From Actinobaculum sp. oral taxon 183 str. F0552 (GTDB taxonomy: Bacteria; Actinomycetota; Actinomycetes; Actinomycetales; Actinomycetaceae), in NCBI RefSeq assembly GCF_000466165.1, contig NZ_KE951405.1, positions 123,262 to 157,197 on the forward strand: a stretch of 33,936 nucleotides of DNA. Direction: 5' to 3'. The notes beneath the pieces are model-generated. The model did not search any database, was not told where the DNA came from, and saw only the letters and a list, made by a program, of their open reading frames with translations. A program made the translations under genes and the position numbers. Positions 16,199 through 23,557 of this stretch are shown piece by piece (position 1 is the stretch's first letter; the number at the start of each line of letters is the position of its first letter).

Positions 16199-19100
16199 AT
16201 GGGTACACGTCTTTCCCGGCTTTGGCTGGCCTGCATCGTAACGGTCGTCGGCAGCTGCTTCGGATTCGCCCCAGCGCGATCGCACGTATCCGCCCAGCAC
16301 AGGGCCTTCGCCGGCGAGGCGGCGGCCGCGGCGGCTTCCACCGCTCGCGGCCACGCGTCCGCCGTGAGGGCGAACCCAACCGCGGTTTCCGCGCAGAGCA
16401 TTCGAGAGGGTCGAATGAAGTCTCCCAGCGGGAAGCCGACCGTCAACCTGTCCACCACAAGGCTAGCCATCGCCAGTGGAAGCAGCGATACGCTGACGGC
16501 CCGCCTCTCGCGTTCATTGAGGCGGGCGAAGTTGACGTGGACGAGTTCCAACCCGATCGTCACCGTCAAGCCCATCACCGCCAAGGGCGACCAGGTCAGG
16601 CTCGAAGCCAAGAACGCCTCCGGTGACGCGACCGTTACGGCGGCCGCGACGTCGGGCAGCTGGACGTACACCGCCTCTGCCCTCATCAGAGTGCGTCCGG
16701 GCGATGCCGGGGGCTTCATCGTCGATTCCGGCGTTCTCCTCGGATACAAGGGGTCCTCGCCGGACGTGAGGATTCCCGGCGGTGTGACGGCGATCGACGG
16801 AAACGCCTTCTTCCTGCGGAACGTGGAGAGGATCCACGTCCCCGCTTCCGTTTCATCGATCGGCGACCAGGCATTCGCCAAAGCTCCGAATTTGAAGGAG
16901 ATCGCTTTCGAGGACACCGACGTCAATCCGAGTAGGCTGGCGAGCGTCGGTTCCTCCGTGGTATCCGAAGATCGGAAGCTCATGTCGTTGACGTTGCCTC
17001 GCTCCGTCACCAAGATCGCACCGGGGGCTTTTCAAAGCTGCTCGATGCGGGAGATCTCCCTCCCGGCGGGGCTGACCGAGATCCCCGACGACGCTTTTCG
17101 CCACTGCGCAAAACTGGCGAAGGTGACGCTGTCGGACAGCGTGACGCGCATCGGCCAAAGGGCTTTCAAGTCGAATGGGGAACTGTCCGACTTCACGCTC
17201 ATTGGCCGCGGAGGAAAGAGAGCAGGCGTCGGCCTGCCGTCCAAGCTGACCGAGATCGGAGCCGGGGCGTTCTCTGGTACCGCTTTCACGGAGTTCTCCC
17301 TGCCGAAGGGAGTGATCTCCGTCGGCGACGGCTTCTTGAGCGGCTCGAAGGTCGAAAAAATCACCCTCAACGAAGGTCTCAAGCACGTGGGGGCTAGAGC
17401 GTTCGTGCTGACTCCAGTGGAGGAGATCGACATTCCCGACTCCGTCCAGACGATCGCTTCGGAGGCTTTCTCGCATGCTACATCCTTGAAGCGGATTCTC
17501 ATAGGGAAGAACGTCCGCGCGGATATCCTCGTGGGGGCTTTCGTCAGTACGCCGAAGCTCTCCGAGATACAGGTCAAGGACGACGCCCTCAACTACACCA
17601 GTGTCGACGGAGTGCTGTACAACAAGGACAAGACGAAGCTCATCGCCTTCCCGGCCGCGTGGAAACGGGGTGTCAGTTCCTATTCGATACCCGAAGGCGT
17701 CAGAGAAATCTCTAATAAGGCTTTTCACGAAGTGAAAATTATGAACGTCTCCTTTCCTTCGACATTAAAACGTATAGGGAATGAAGCATTCCGATTAACG
17801 GCTCTAACATCGGTAAATCTTCCTAAAGGTGTCGAAACAGTAGAGATGTGGGCTTTCAGCGCCATATCGAGTCTTGTGAGCGTGGATCTCGGCGGAACGA
17901 TTACGGTGGGCACCATGGCCTTCAGTCATAATGGCAAGCTCACATATGTGAATATGCGTCCTGAGCTTGGAAGACTCACAACTATCAAAGACTACGGTTT
18001 CGGACGGACATCTATAGTTGACCTCGTCATCCCCGACTCTGTCACGAGCATCGAAGAGCACGCCTTTTGGTCCAATGACAAATTAAAGAAAGTTCATATT
18101 GGAGCTAAGTTGACGTCTTTGGGTCAAAATGTATTTTACCATACTCGTAATCTCAAAAATCTCACGGTTTCCGCTGTTAATTCCGTATTTTTCGTGTACG
18201 GTAATGTCCTTTATACGAAGCGTGCTGATGGGTTGCATCTGACTCTTTCTCCGAGCGGGAACTCTTCGATCGAGTATGCGGTTCGGCGGGGAACTGTGCA
18301 GATCGACAGGGGAGCCTTCAGCGAGAACGCGAAGTTGGCGAAGGTCGTTCTGCCCGAGGGGCTTAAGCGCATTGAGGGAGACGCCTTCTACGGTGCGTCC
18401 GCGCTGACAGAAGTGAAATTCCCTCAAAGCCTCGAGTACGTCGACGGCTTCGCGTCTACCGGTTTGCGCGAGGTTGAGTTCGGCACGAACATCCGTGAGA
18501 TCGCCCAAGATTGCTTTTCCGGGACGATGCCCGTACGCCTCATCGTGCGCCGCGGCATCGACGGAAGATTCACCGACTCGACTAATTTCCGCAGCGGCGA
18601 GCCGAAATCCGCTTATTTCGGCGAAGGTATGACGTCCGTGTCCTACGTGTACGGCGTTTTCCCGGAATACTTGGTTCTGCCGTCCACCCTGAAGGAATTC
18701 CGACTGGATGGCGCTAGCGGGACCGGCACCGGCAAGGTGAAAGTCTACGTGGCGGCGACGCCCGGGTCCGCGGCGTGGAATCTCGTCTCCGGGCAGATGT
18801 CCAAAGCAGGCATGGATCCGGCGAGGCAGCTGCACTCCTATACGCCCCTCAAGGCGGTCTTGCGCAACGCGGACAAACTCGTGCGCGGCTCGAAGTCCCC
18901 TGTGACGGTCGAGGTCTCAGGCGGCGTGGAGGGTCGGCGGCAGGCGCGCATCCTCGCGGTCTCACCGAACGGGAAGACCTCCGTGCTGCACGACTGGACG
19001 GACGCCTCACAGCTGCCCGGAACCAAAGCGCCGACAACCGCAGGCAGAACAACGGCGGCTCCCTCTGAAGTGCCCACGCCTGCCGACTCCCAGGCGTCCA

Positions 19101-19252
19101 CACCCGCCGGTGGTCCGACGCCTTCGGCAGATCCGAAAGGCGGAAACGGCTCCGCTTACGGATTCACGGCCGAGATAACGGTGCCCGCCGACGGCTCGGC
19201 CCTTCGGCTCGAGGCGCGCGACGAAACCGGCTACACGTTTCGAACCCAGTAG
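16199..19252 (+). CDS. Second large LRR_5 (BspA-like) exported protein, paralogue without anchor
   Basis: 1017 residues, the same plan as its upstream neighbour. It has a signal peptide (1-31, ending ARSHVSA), an Ig-like domain (about 80-165) and LRR_5 repeats (about 170-840). The LVRGSKSPVTVEVSGG domain and a short Pro/Thr linker follow. It ends in the YGFTAEITVPADGS domain with FRTQ. The second stalk, hydrophobic segment and basic tail of the neighbour are missing, so it should be released or held by other contacts. The ATG comes three bases after the previous stop without a visible ribosome site, so translation probably depends on coupling. Codons turn AT-rich at about 17700-18260, the counterpart of the AT-rich part of the first gene. 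Confidence 0.88.
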   Translation: MGTRLSRLWLACIVTVVGSCFGFAPARSHVSAQHRAFAGEAAAAAASTARGHASAVRANPTAVSAQSIREGRMKSPSGKPTVNLSTTRLAIASGSSDTLTARLSRSLRRAKLTWTSSNPIVTVKPITAKGDQVRLEAKNASGDATVTAAATSGSWTYTASALIRVRPGDAGGFIVDSGVLLGYKGSSPDVRIPGGVTAIDGNAFFLRNVERIHVPASVSSIGDQAFAKAPNLKEIAFEDTDVNPSRLASVGSSVVSEDRKLMSLTLPRSVTKIAPGAFQSCSMREISLPAGLTEIPDDAFRHCAKLAKVTLSDSVTRIGQRAFKSNGELSDFTLIGRGGKRAGVGLPSKLTEIGAGAFSGTAFTEFSLPKGVISVGDGFLSGSKVEKITLNEGLKHVGARAFVLTPVEEIDIPDSVQTIASEAFSHATSLKRILIGKNVRADILVGAFVSTPKLSEIQVKDDALNYTSVDGVLYNKDKTKLIAFPAAWKRGVSSYSIPEGVREISNKAFHEVKIMNVSFPSTLKRIGNEAFRLTALTSVNLPKGVETVEMWAFSAISSLVSVDLGGTITVGTMAFSHNGKLTYVNMRPELGRLTTIKDYGFGRTSIVDLVIPDSVTSIEEHAFWSNDKLKKVHIGAKLTSLGQNVFYHTRNLKNLTVSAVNSVFFVYGNVLYTKRADGLHLTLSPSGNSSIEYAVRRGTVQIDRGAFSENAKLAKVVLPEGLKRIEGDAFYGASALTEVKFPQSLEYVDGFASTGLREVEFGTNIREIAQDCFSGTMPVRLIVRRGIDGRFTDSTNFRSGEPKSAYFGEGMTSVSYVYGVFPEYLVLPSTLKEFRLDGASGTGTGKVKVYVAATPGSAAWNLVSGQMSKAGMDPARQLHSYTPLKAVLRNADKLVRGSKSPVTVEVSGGVEGRRQARILAVSPNGKTSVLHDWTDASQLPGTKAPTTAGRTTAAPSEVPTPADSQASTPAGGPTPSADPKGGNGSAYGFTAEITVPADGSALRLEARDETGYTFRTQ

Positions 19253-19387
19253 ATTCGCGCCGTCCCAGTCGGGCGATGGCTGTCGCGGTCTGTGATCGAG
19301 CGGAGCCAATGTCGACAGAACGGCCGGTTCAACAAAAGCGGCGAAAACTCCGCACCGGGAGTCGTCTCGACCAGTGCGGAGCCTCGG

Positions 19388-19428
19388 CGCGCTCGAAGGG
19401 ATTCGAACCCCCAACCTTCTGATCCGAA
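19388..19428 (-). other. attL candidate: 3' half of a tRNA-Arg gene (integration scar)
   Basis: On the minus strand this reads from the anticodon-loop end (TTCGGA) through the 3' anticodon stem (TCAGA), the variable loop, the T-arm (GGGGG-TTCGAAT-CCCTT) and the acceptor strand CGAGCGC. It matches the second half of an actinobacterial tRNA-Arg. The 5' half is absent: the D-arm and 5' acceptor do not follow. A 3' half-tRNA beside a recombinase and mobility genes is the usual mark of site-specific integration. The intact tRNA should lie at the other end of the element, to the right of the window. The tRNA orientation says the element extends rightwards from here. Confidence 0.85.
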
Positions 19429-19488
19429 ACTCGCCGGCACCGTACTGGACCTCGACGCCTACCGAGCCGTGCACCAGCTGAAATACGT

Positions 19489-19529
19489 GAGTTAGGTCTA
19501 TGCACGATTCCTGTGCATAGACCTAACTC
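19489..19529. repeat. Perfect 17-base inverted repeat near the element's left end
   Basis: Arms gagttaggtctatgcac (19489-19505) and its exact complement (19513-19529) surround a 7-base loop. No T-run follows. It may be a terminator hairpin for leftward or rightward transcription, or an arm-type recombinase site. The rest of 19253-19648 holds the tRNA scar and the repeats listed separately. Confidence 0.7.
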
Positions 19530-19532
19530 TTC

Positions 19533-19621
19533 ATGCCCCCAATGACCCCATTCCCCCTATTGTGCCCATTATTCCCGATGAGCGCAATACCGTCATTACC
19601 CCCAATGCCGTCGTTGACGGC
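19533..19621 (+). repeat. Degenerate GC-box repeats upstream of parA, candidate partition site or operator
   Basis: Four to five imperfect copies of a motif like ATTaCCCCcAATG occur here: catgcccccaatgac, attccccctattgtg, attattcccgatgagc and cattacccccaatgcc. The small palindrome gccgtc-gtt-gacggc (19607-19621) follows. The motif ccgtcattacccc (19590-19602) recurs exactly at 20791-20803 downstream of the operon. Flanking repeats at a par operon suggest a centromere-like site bound by the small ParB-like protein. Confidence 0.5.
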
Positions 19622-19648
19622 ACACCTACACCGACAGAAGGAGGCGCG

Positions 19649-20422
19649 ATGATCATCGCGATCTGCAACCAGAAAGGCGGCGTCGGTAAGACGGCCGTCG
19701 CCACCGAACTAGCCCGGCACCTGACCTTGGAAGGCCGCAAGGTCCTCCTCGTCGACATGGATCCGCAGGCCAGCGCCACATCGATCCTGGGAGTCGACCG
19801 GACCGATGATGATGCCCCGACGATCTTCGATCTCCTCGGAACGGACCTGCCTGCTCGGCAGACGATCCTCGATGCCGCCCTTCCCGCTGCTACTGACTGG
19901 GGGCCGATTGCGTGCCTGCCGGCCGAGCGAGCCTTGGCCGACGTCGAGTCCGATTCGACCATCGGCCGGGAGATGAGATTGCGGCACATCCTCACGGAAA
20001 TAGAAGACGCCTACGATGACGCCGTCATCGACTGCCCACCCGCACTCGGCGTCCTGACAGCCAACGCATTGGTGGCCGCCTCTCGGGCGCTCTTGGTCAC
20101 CGAGCCCCGCGTTGAATCCGCCCAAGCGCTGGCGCAAGCCCTCCAGACGATCGCCAATGTCAAGGCCTACTACAATCCCAACCTCCTCCCCGCCGGAATC
20201 CTGATCAACCGGCTGCGAGGAGGCCGCAGGGACCAAGCCCAATGGGTCCAGCAGATCCGCGAGATCTACCGAGACCTCGTCCTAGAGGTCCAGATTCCCG
20301 AACGCGAGGCCCTCGCCCGAGGAGCATCCGACAGTATCCCCGTCGACCGAATTCCCGGAACGGCAGAAGTCGCCGAGCGCCTGGATAGCCTGGCCTGCAC
20401 GCTCCTGAGAGGCCAGAAATGA
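19649..20422 (+). CDS. parA: ParA-family partition ATPase
   Basis: 257 residues. It begins MIIAICNQKGGVGKT, with the deviant Walker A KGGVGKT at 9-15. The A' motif VLLVDMDPQASAT follows, then AVIDCPPALG and the C-terminal region typical of small ParA/Soj proteins. ParA ATPases move plasmids or integrative elements by dynamic DNA binding. I choose the ATG at 19649 because AGGAGG stands five bases upstream; the frame is open for 29 codons further upstream, but those read through the repeat region. The short N-terminus lacks an HTH, so autoregulation would fall to the partner. The gene overlaps the next one by four bases (ATGA). Confidence 0.93.
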   Translation: MIIAICNQKGGVGKTAVATELARHLTLEGRKVLLVDMDPQASATSILGVDRTDDDAPTIFDLLGTDLPARQTILDAALPAATDWGPIACLPAERALADVESDSTIGREMRLRHILTEIEDAYDDAVIDCPPALGVLTANALVAASRALLVTEPRVESAQALAQALQTIANVKAYYNPNLLPAGILINRLRGGRRDQAQWVQQIREIYRDLVLEVQIPEREALARGASDSIPVDRIPGTAEVAERLDSLACTLLRGQK

Positions 20423-20742
20423 AACGCTCCCTCAACGTGCCCGACAGTCTAGTCAAAGCGGCCACGACCAAGCGACGCAGCACCGATCCGGTCATCTCAG
20501 GCGCCTCCGCCTCTCGCGCGCCCCGAGCCAAACGCGGGAAAATCGCCGTCTATATGGACACTGACCAACTAGCCCGTGTCCGCGGCTGTTACGCCGCCCT
20601 TCCCGCCGCGCGCCGCCCACCATCCCTGTCCCAATGGATTGCCGGGCTCGTTCTCGACGAAGTTCAGAAAATCGAGGAGATATACGAAAGCACGCCACTG
20701 GAATCCGGACGCCTCAGGAAAGGAGCGCCATTCAAATCCTAG
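20419..20742 (+). CDS. Small ParB-like (ribbon-helix-helix) partition partner
   Basis: 107 residues. The basic N-terminal half (KRRS, RAPRAKRGK) resembles the arginine-rich ATPase-stimulating arms of small centromere-binding proteins. From KIAVYMDTDQLARVRGCYAAL to SLSQWIAGLVLDEVQKIEEIYE the pattern is a strand followed by two helices, as in ribbon-helix-helix DNA-binding proteins. Overlap with parA (ATGA) and flanking repeats make it the likely centromere-binding protein and operon repressor. The family is inferred from context and pattern, not from a known signature. Confidence 0.7.
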   Translation: MKRSLNVPDSLVKAATTKRRSTDPVISGASASRAPRAKRGKIAVYMDTDQLARVRGCYAALPAARRPPSLSQWIAGLVLDEVQKIEEIYESTPLESGRLRKGAPFKS

Positions 20743-20771
20743 GATCAAAACGATTTTCACTAATCGTCAAC

Positions 20772-20804
20772 AGGGGTAACGACGGTATTGCCGTCATTAC
20801 CCCT
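20772..20804. repeat. Inverted repeat downstream of the par operon, candidate partition site
   Basis: Arms aggggtaacgacgg and ccgtcattacccct (14 bases, one mismatch) around tattg. The right arm repeats the ccgtcattacccc motif found upstream of parA. The element lies just before the recombinase gene, so it could also be that gene's operator. Confidence 0.6.
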
Positions 20805-20835
20805 ATTGTTTTGACCCGACGTAAGGACTCGAGGA

Positions 20836-21648
20836 ATGACACACGATTCCCTTTCGGACCTCTGGCTCGCGACCATGAAAAGCCGCGGCCTGGCTACCAG
20901 AACGATCGACGATCGCCGCCGAATCCTCACCAACTTCGCACGGACTCTCGGCATCAAGCCGGAGACCGCCGGGGAGGACGATGTAATCGAATGGCTCTCG
21001 CGCGACATCGCCCAATCCAGCCGCGAGCACTACTGGTCAACCCTCCGCGTATGGTTCGCCTGGCTACAAGACCGCGGCCTGATCGACGTCAGCCCGATAG
21101 CGGCGATCCGACGACCGCGCGTCCCACCAGCCCTGCCCAAGCCAGCCGCCAAAGAACATATTCGCCGCGTCCTGAACTCGAGTATCAGGCGAACGACTCG
21201 CACGAAGATCATCATGGCAGTCTATGCTGGGATGCGCGTCTCCGAAATCGCCGCCTTCCGCGGAGAATACCTCGACCAGATAGGCGAGAAGATCCGCATC
21301 CTCGGCAAAGGCGGCCGAGACGACGTACTCCCCGTCCACAGGGCAATCCTGGAGGAAGCATCCCTCTATCCGGCAGGCTACTGGTTCCCCTCTCCCGGCC
21401 AACCCGACGCCCACGTCAGCGGGAACTCGGTCAGCACTGTCATCTCCCGAGCCTTCAGACGGATCGGAGTACGAGTGACCGCGCACCAACTCCGACACCA
21501 CTTCGCCACATCCCTGCTAGAGCACGGAATCGACAGCCGCATCGTCCAAACCCTCATGCGACATTCCTCCCTAGCCACTACAGGCCGCTACCTCAAAGTT
21601 CTAGAACGCCAACAACGCCACGCCCTGGATGCTCTCCACCTCATGTAA
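20836..21648 (+). CDS. Tyrosine recombinase (XerC/D-like size)
   Basis: 270 residues. An N-terminal SAM-like core-binding domain (1-95) precedes the catalytic domain. The full catalytic set is visible: Arg134 (GMRVSEI), Lys158 (GKGGRDD), His217 and Arg220 (HQLRHHF), His243 (RHSSLATTG) and Tyr252 (GRYLKV). At 270 residues it lacks the arm-binding domain of most tRNA-targeting integrases (about 370-420 residues). It may resolve dimers of the circular form, or it may be the integrase itself. GAGG precedes the ATG. The gene follows the par repeats and is GC-rich like the par operon. Confidence 0.92.
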   Translation: MTHDSLSDLWLATMKSRGLATRTIDDRRRILTNFARTLGIKPETAGEDDVIEWLSRDIAQSSREHYWSTLRVWFAWLQDRGLIDVSPIAAIRRPRVPPALPKPAAKEHIRRVLNSSIRRTTRTKIIMAVYAGMRVSEIAAFRGEYLDQIGEKIRILGKGGRDDVLPVHRAILEEASLYPAGYWFPSPGQPDAHVSGNSVSTVISRAFRRIGVRVTAHQLRHHFATSLLEHGIDSRIVQTLMRHSSLATTGRYLKVLERQQRHALDALHLM

Positions 21649-21661
21649 GATATGAGGTATA

Positions 21662-21706
21662 CGTTCGGGCATCGCACTGAGCTTTATATGGTGCGATGCC
21701 CGAACG
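21662..21706. terminator. Perfect 16-base inverted repeat after the recombinase gene
   Basis: Arms cgttcgggcatcgcac and gtgcgatgcccgaacg enclose a 13-base loop, beginning 13 bases after the recombinase stop. No T-run follows, so this is a terminator of the kind common in actinobacteria, or a regulatory site for the next gene. Confidence 0.6.
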
Positions 21707-21741
21707 GCATTGTATTAGAGGCAAGAATGCGTTTTTTGGGC

Positions 21742-21747
21742 TATAAT
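21742..21747 (+). promoter_or_regulatory. TATAAT box directly before the DUF3800 gene
   Basis: A perfect TATAAT ends seven bases before the ATG at 21755, so transcription should start at or next to the start codon. No ribosome site is present, consistent with a leaderless mRNA. A -35 box is not obvious. Confidence 0.6.
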
Positions 21748-21754
21748 TGTCAAC

Positions 21755-22468
21755 ATGTTGATTGCTCACGTGGACGAATCCTACTCAAAAGAACAGAATC
21801 ACTACTTTATTGGTGCGGCTGTCGCAGAACAAACCGAATGGGAGGAATTAGATCATAGATATGATAATTTGAGAAAAAATTTTTCAGAACTCTACGATTT
21901 GTCATTAAACATCGAATTTCATGGTCATGAAATGATGGGGGGCGCACATCAATGGAAGAAAATGCGTGGTAGACACCGAGAAATAGCCAATTTGTATAAG
22001 CAAGTCCTCAAAGCAAGTGCCGATCTTAATATATTTTTCTTATTCAAAGGTATGGATGTCAGGCGTCAGAAAGAAAGATATTATAATCCATATCCACCTT
22101 ATTTAGTAACAATGACATATTTGCTTGAATCAATAGATGAAGAAGCTAGTAAATTATCAGAAGAAGAATGTATTGTTATTGCAGATGTCAATAGTCTTCA
22201 AGATAAGCTTCAAGAAAGATTCAACGATTATAAAAAGATTGGAACGTTCGGATATAAGCATAGTACGCTTACTAATTTATCTTCACCTTTGAATTTCGCC
22301 GATTCCTCGAGAGTAAACGGATTACAGCTAATAGACACAGCATTATACATTTACCAGCGGTGTCAGATTCCACCCAATAATGAACATACTAAAGCAAAAA
22401 AGACACGTAAAAATCTCTGGCAGATAATAAAACCGCAAGTCGCCTCTGAAAACATTTGGCGGCCCTAA
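21755..22468 (+). CDS. DUF3800-domain protein
   Basis: 237 residues, clearly AT-rich compared with flanking genes and therefore recently acquired. Features of the DUF3800 family (an RNase H-like fold) are present: the N-terminal HVDES (Asp7, Glu8), the FHGHEM segment (His56-Glu59), VIADVN (Asp144), and LNFADSSRVNGLQLIDTALY near the end (Asp183, Asp194). These acidic positions suggest a metal-dependent nuclease-like centre. Such genes are common on plasmids, phages and genomic islands. Their role is not settled, though some belong to defence or mobile-element modules. It begins immediately after a TATAAT box. It is the left edge of the AT-rich accessory block. Confidence 0.8.
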   Translation: MLIAHVDESYSKEQNHYFIGAAVAEQTEWEELDHRYDNLRKNFSELYDLSLNIEFHGHEMMGGAHQWKKMRGRHREIANLYKQVLKASADLNIFFLFKGMDVRRQKERYYNPYPPYLVTMTYLLESIDEEASKLSEEECIVIADVNSLQDKLQERFNDYKKIGTFGYKHSTLTNLSSPLNFADSSRVNGLQLIDTALYIYQRCQIPPNNEHTKAKKTRKNLWQIIKPQVASENIWRP

Positions 22469-22471
22469 TAA

Positions 22472-22498
22472 CGGAGGCCCCTGAGAAAGGGGCCTCCG
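22472..22498 (+). terminator. Hairpin terminator after the DUF3800 gene
   Basis: Perfect 11-base arms (cggaggcccct / aggggcctccg) with a 5-base loop, starting four bases after the stop codon. There is no T-run. Confidence 0.7.
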
Positions 22499-22798
22499 GC
22501 TGGCAACGTTCGGAATACCCGCCCGTTGTGTCTCCAGTATGGCAAATGGGAGTCCTCCAGTCAAGCCCCGGCTGGCCGCGGCATTCCTCTTCGCGATGCC
22601 CCGGCTCCGACTTGTATTGTCCGGTGAGAGGACATACAATAAGGTTCGAGAGGGCGTGGGCCCCGGTCGAAAAGACAACACGATGAGCGTTATTTTGTTG
22701 CGACGTGTAAAGACCAGAGTTTTCGCCTCCCTCAGTTTATAAAACAACAGTTCCTCAACATGGTTTTTGAGGATAACTAAATAGAAAGGTATTGCTAA
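22499..22798. other. Noncoding spacer before the first HTH gene
   Basis: 300 bases without a convincing gene. It holds an imperfect inverted repeat around 22612-22642 (cttgtattgtcc / ggacatacaataag). A smaller one, tcctcaa / ttgagga, lies at 22751-22772 just before the HTH gene. An AT-rich run with tttataaa near 22736-22743 could be its promoter. The short open frames here have no ribosome site or known family. Confidence 0.4.
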
Positions 22799-23389
22799 AT
22801 GTATACTGGTGCAGATATCGACATGTGGATTTTGGTTGATGAGAAAGGATTGAATGGTGATGATATCAAAGAATGCAAAGTTCTGGGCCTGCGCCATGTT
22901 CGGGCGGCCGGTGTGTGGGCGATCCGCGCTTCGGCCCAGGACGCCGAAACTGTCCGCGCCCAGCTGGCCGAAGTGGAGATCGTCTCCCGGGTGTGCGAGG
23001 CGATGAGCCCGGCGACATTCCGGTCCATTCGCTCTATGATGGGGATCTCCCACGAAGAGCTCGCTACCCGGTTCGAGGTGACTACTCGTACGATCCGTCG
23101 ATGGGAATCCGGACGCTTCGCCCTGCCCTACGACGTGGATGCCACTTTTCGGCGGCGATGGGAGGGATTCATCGACCAAATCCGCCAACGCAGTGATAAC
23201 GTCGACTTGTCCCGATCCGGTCAAGCAGTCCTTCATATCTATTCAGACGGACAGGCTCATTATATCACAGAGGGTCCGGAGAGTACATGGGCTGAGCATA
23301 CCGCTTTCACCCAGTCCCTCATGTTTGCCTTAGCCCTGAGAGGTATCCCCTGCCGGATCGAATGGACTGAAGAAATGTTAAATGATTAA
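22799..23389 (+). CDS. HTH-domain regulator 1 (YdiL/Aca2-like HTH)
   Basis: 196 residues in three parts. An N-terminal domain of about 65 residues has unknown fold. An HTH (about 69-115) runs MSPATFRSIRSMMGISHEEL, then VTTRTIRRWESGRFALPYDV. The C-terminal part (about 135-196) ends AFTQSLMFALALRGIPCRIEW. The WESGRxAxPxDV string and the C-terminal pattern resemble, from memory, the DUF1870/YdiL group that includes the anti-CRISPR-associated repressor Aca2. The N-terminal domain is extra relative to Aca2. Base composition changes sharply from AT-rich to GC-rich after about codon 25. AAAGG stands nine bases before the ATG. It likely binds inverted repeats in this block and controls the genes around it; the target is inferred. 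Confidence 0.65.
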   Translation: MYTGADIDMWILVDEKGLNGDDIKECKVLGLRHVRAAGVWAIRASAQDAETVRAQLAEVEIVSRVCEAMSPATFRSIRSMMGISHEELATRFEVTTRTIRRWESGRFALPYDVDATFRRRWEGFIDQIRQRSDNVDLSRSGQAVLHIYSDGQAHYITEGPESTWAEHTAFTQSLMFALALRGIPCRIEWTEEMLND

Positions 23390-23463
23390 TTTATATTGGT
23401 TTAGTGTTTGAGTAATCAAAAATAATTTAATGAATTCGAACATATTTATATGAAGTAGATCAC

Positions 23464-23501
23464 ATATCTTACCGCTTTCGTTTTCGAAAGCGGTAAGATA
23501 T
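23464..23501 (+). promoter_or_regulatory. Perfect 17-base palindrome overlapping the promoter of the acidic-protein gene
   Basis: Arms atatcttaccgctttcg and cgaaagcggtaagatat enclose tttt. A TATACT box (23499-23504) overlaps the right arm, so the palindrome fills the -10/-35 spacer of a promoter for the gene at 23558. This is the expected arrangement for a strongly repressed gene, with the neighbouring HTH proteins as candidate repressors. Confidence 0.6.
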
Positions 23502-23557
23502 ACTTGTATTATCAGGCAGGAGGGAAATACCCACTAGCCAGAAAGAAGGAAATCATC

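Noticed and set aside
19292-19495. A small protein gene reading through the tRNA remnant (contains RDSNPQPSDP)
   Set aside because: The string RDSNPQPSDP is the usual false translation of an antisense tRNA T-arm. No ribosome site is present. Only the part after the scar looks coding, and that is treated as a separate observation.
22539-22742. Short plus-strand open frame between the DUF3800 and HTH genes
   Set aside because: No ribosome site, mixed composition and no family; it also covers an imperfect inverted repeat. Treated as noncoding spacer.
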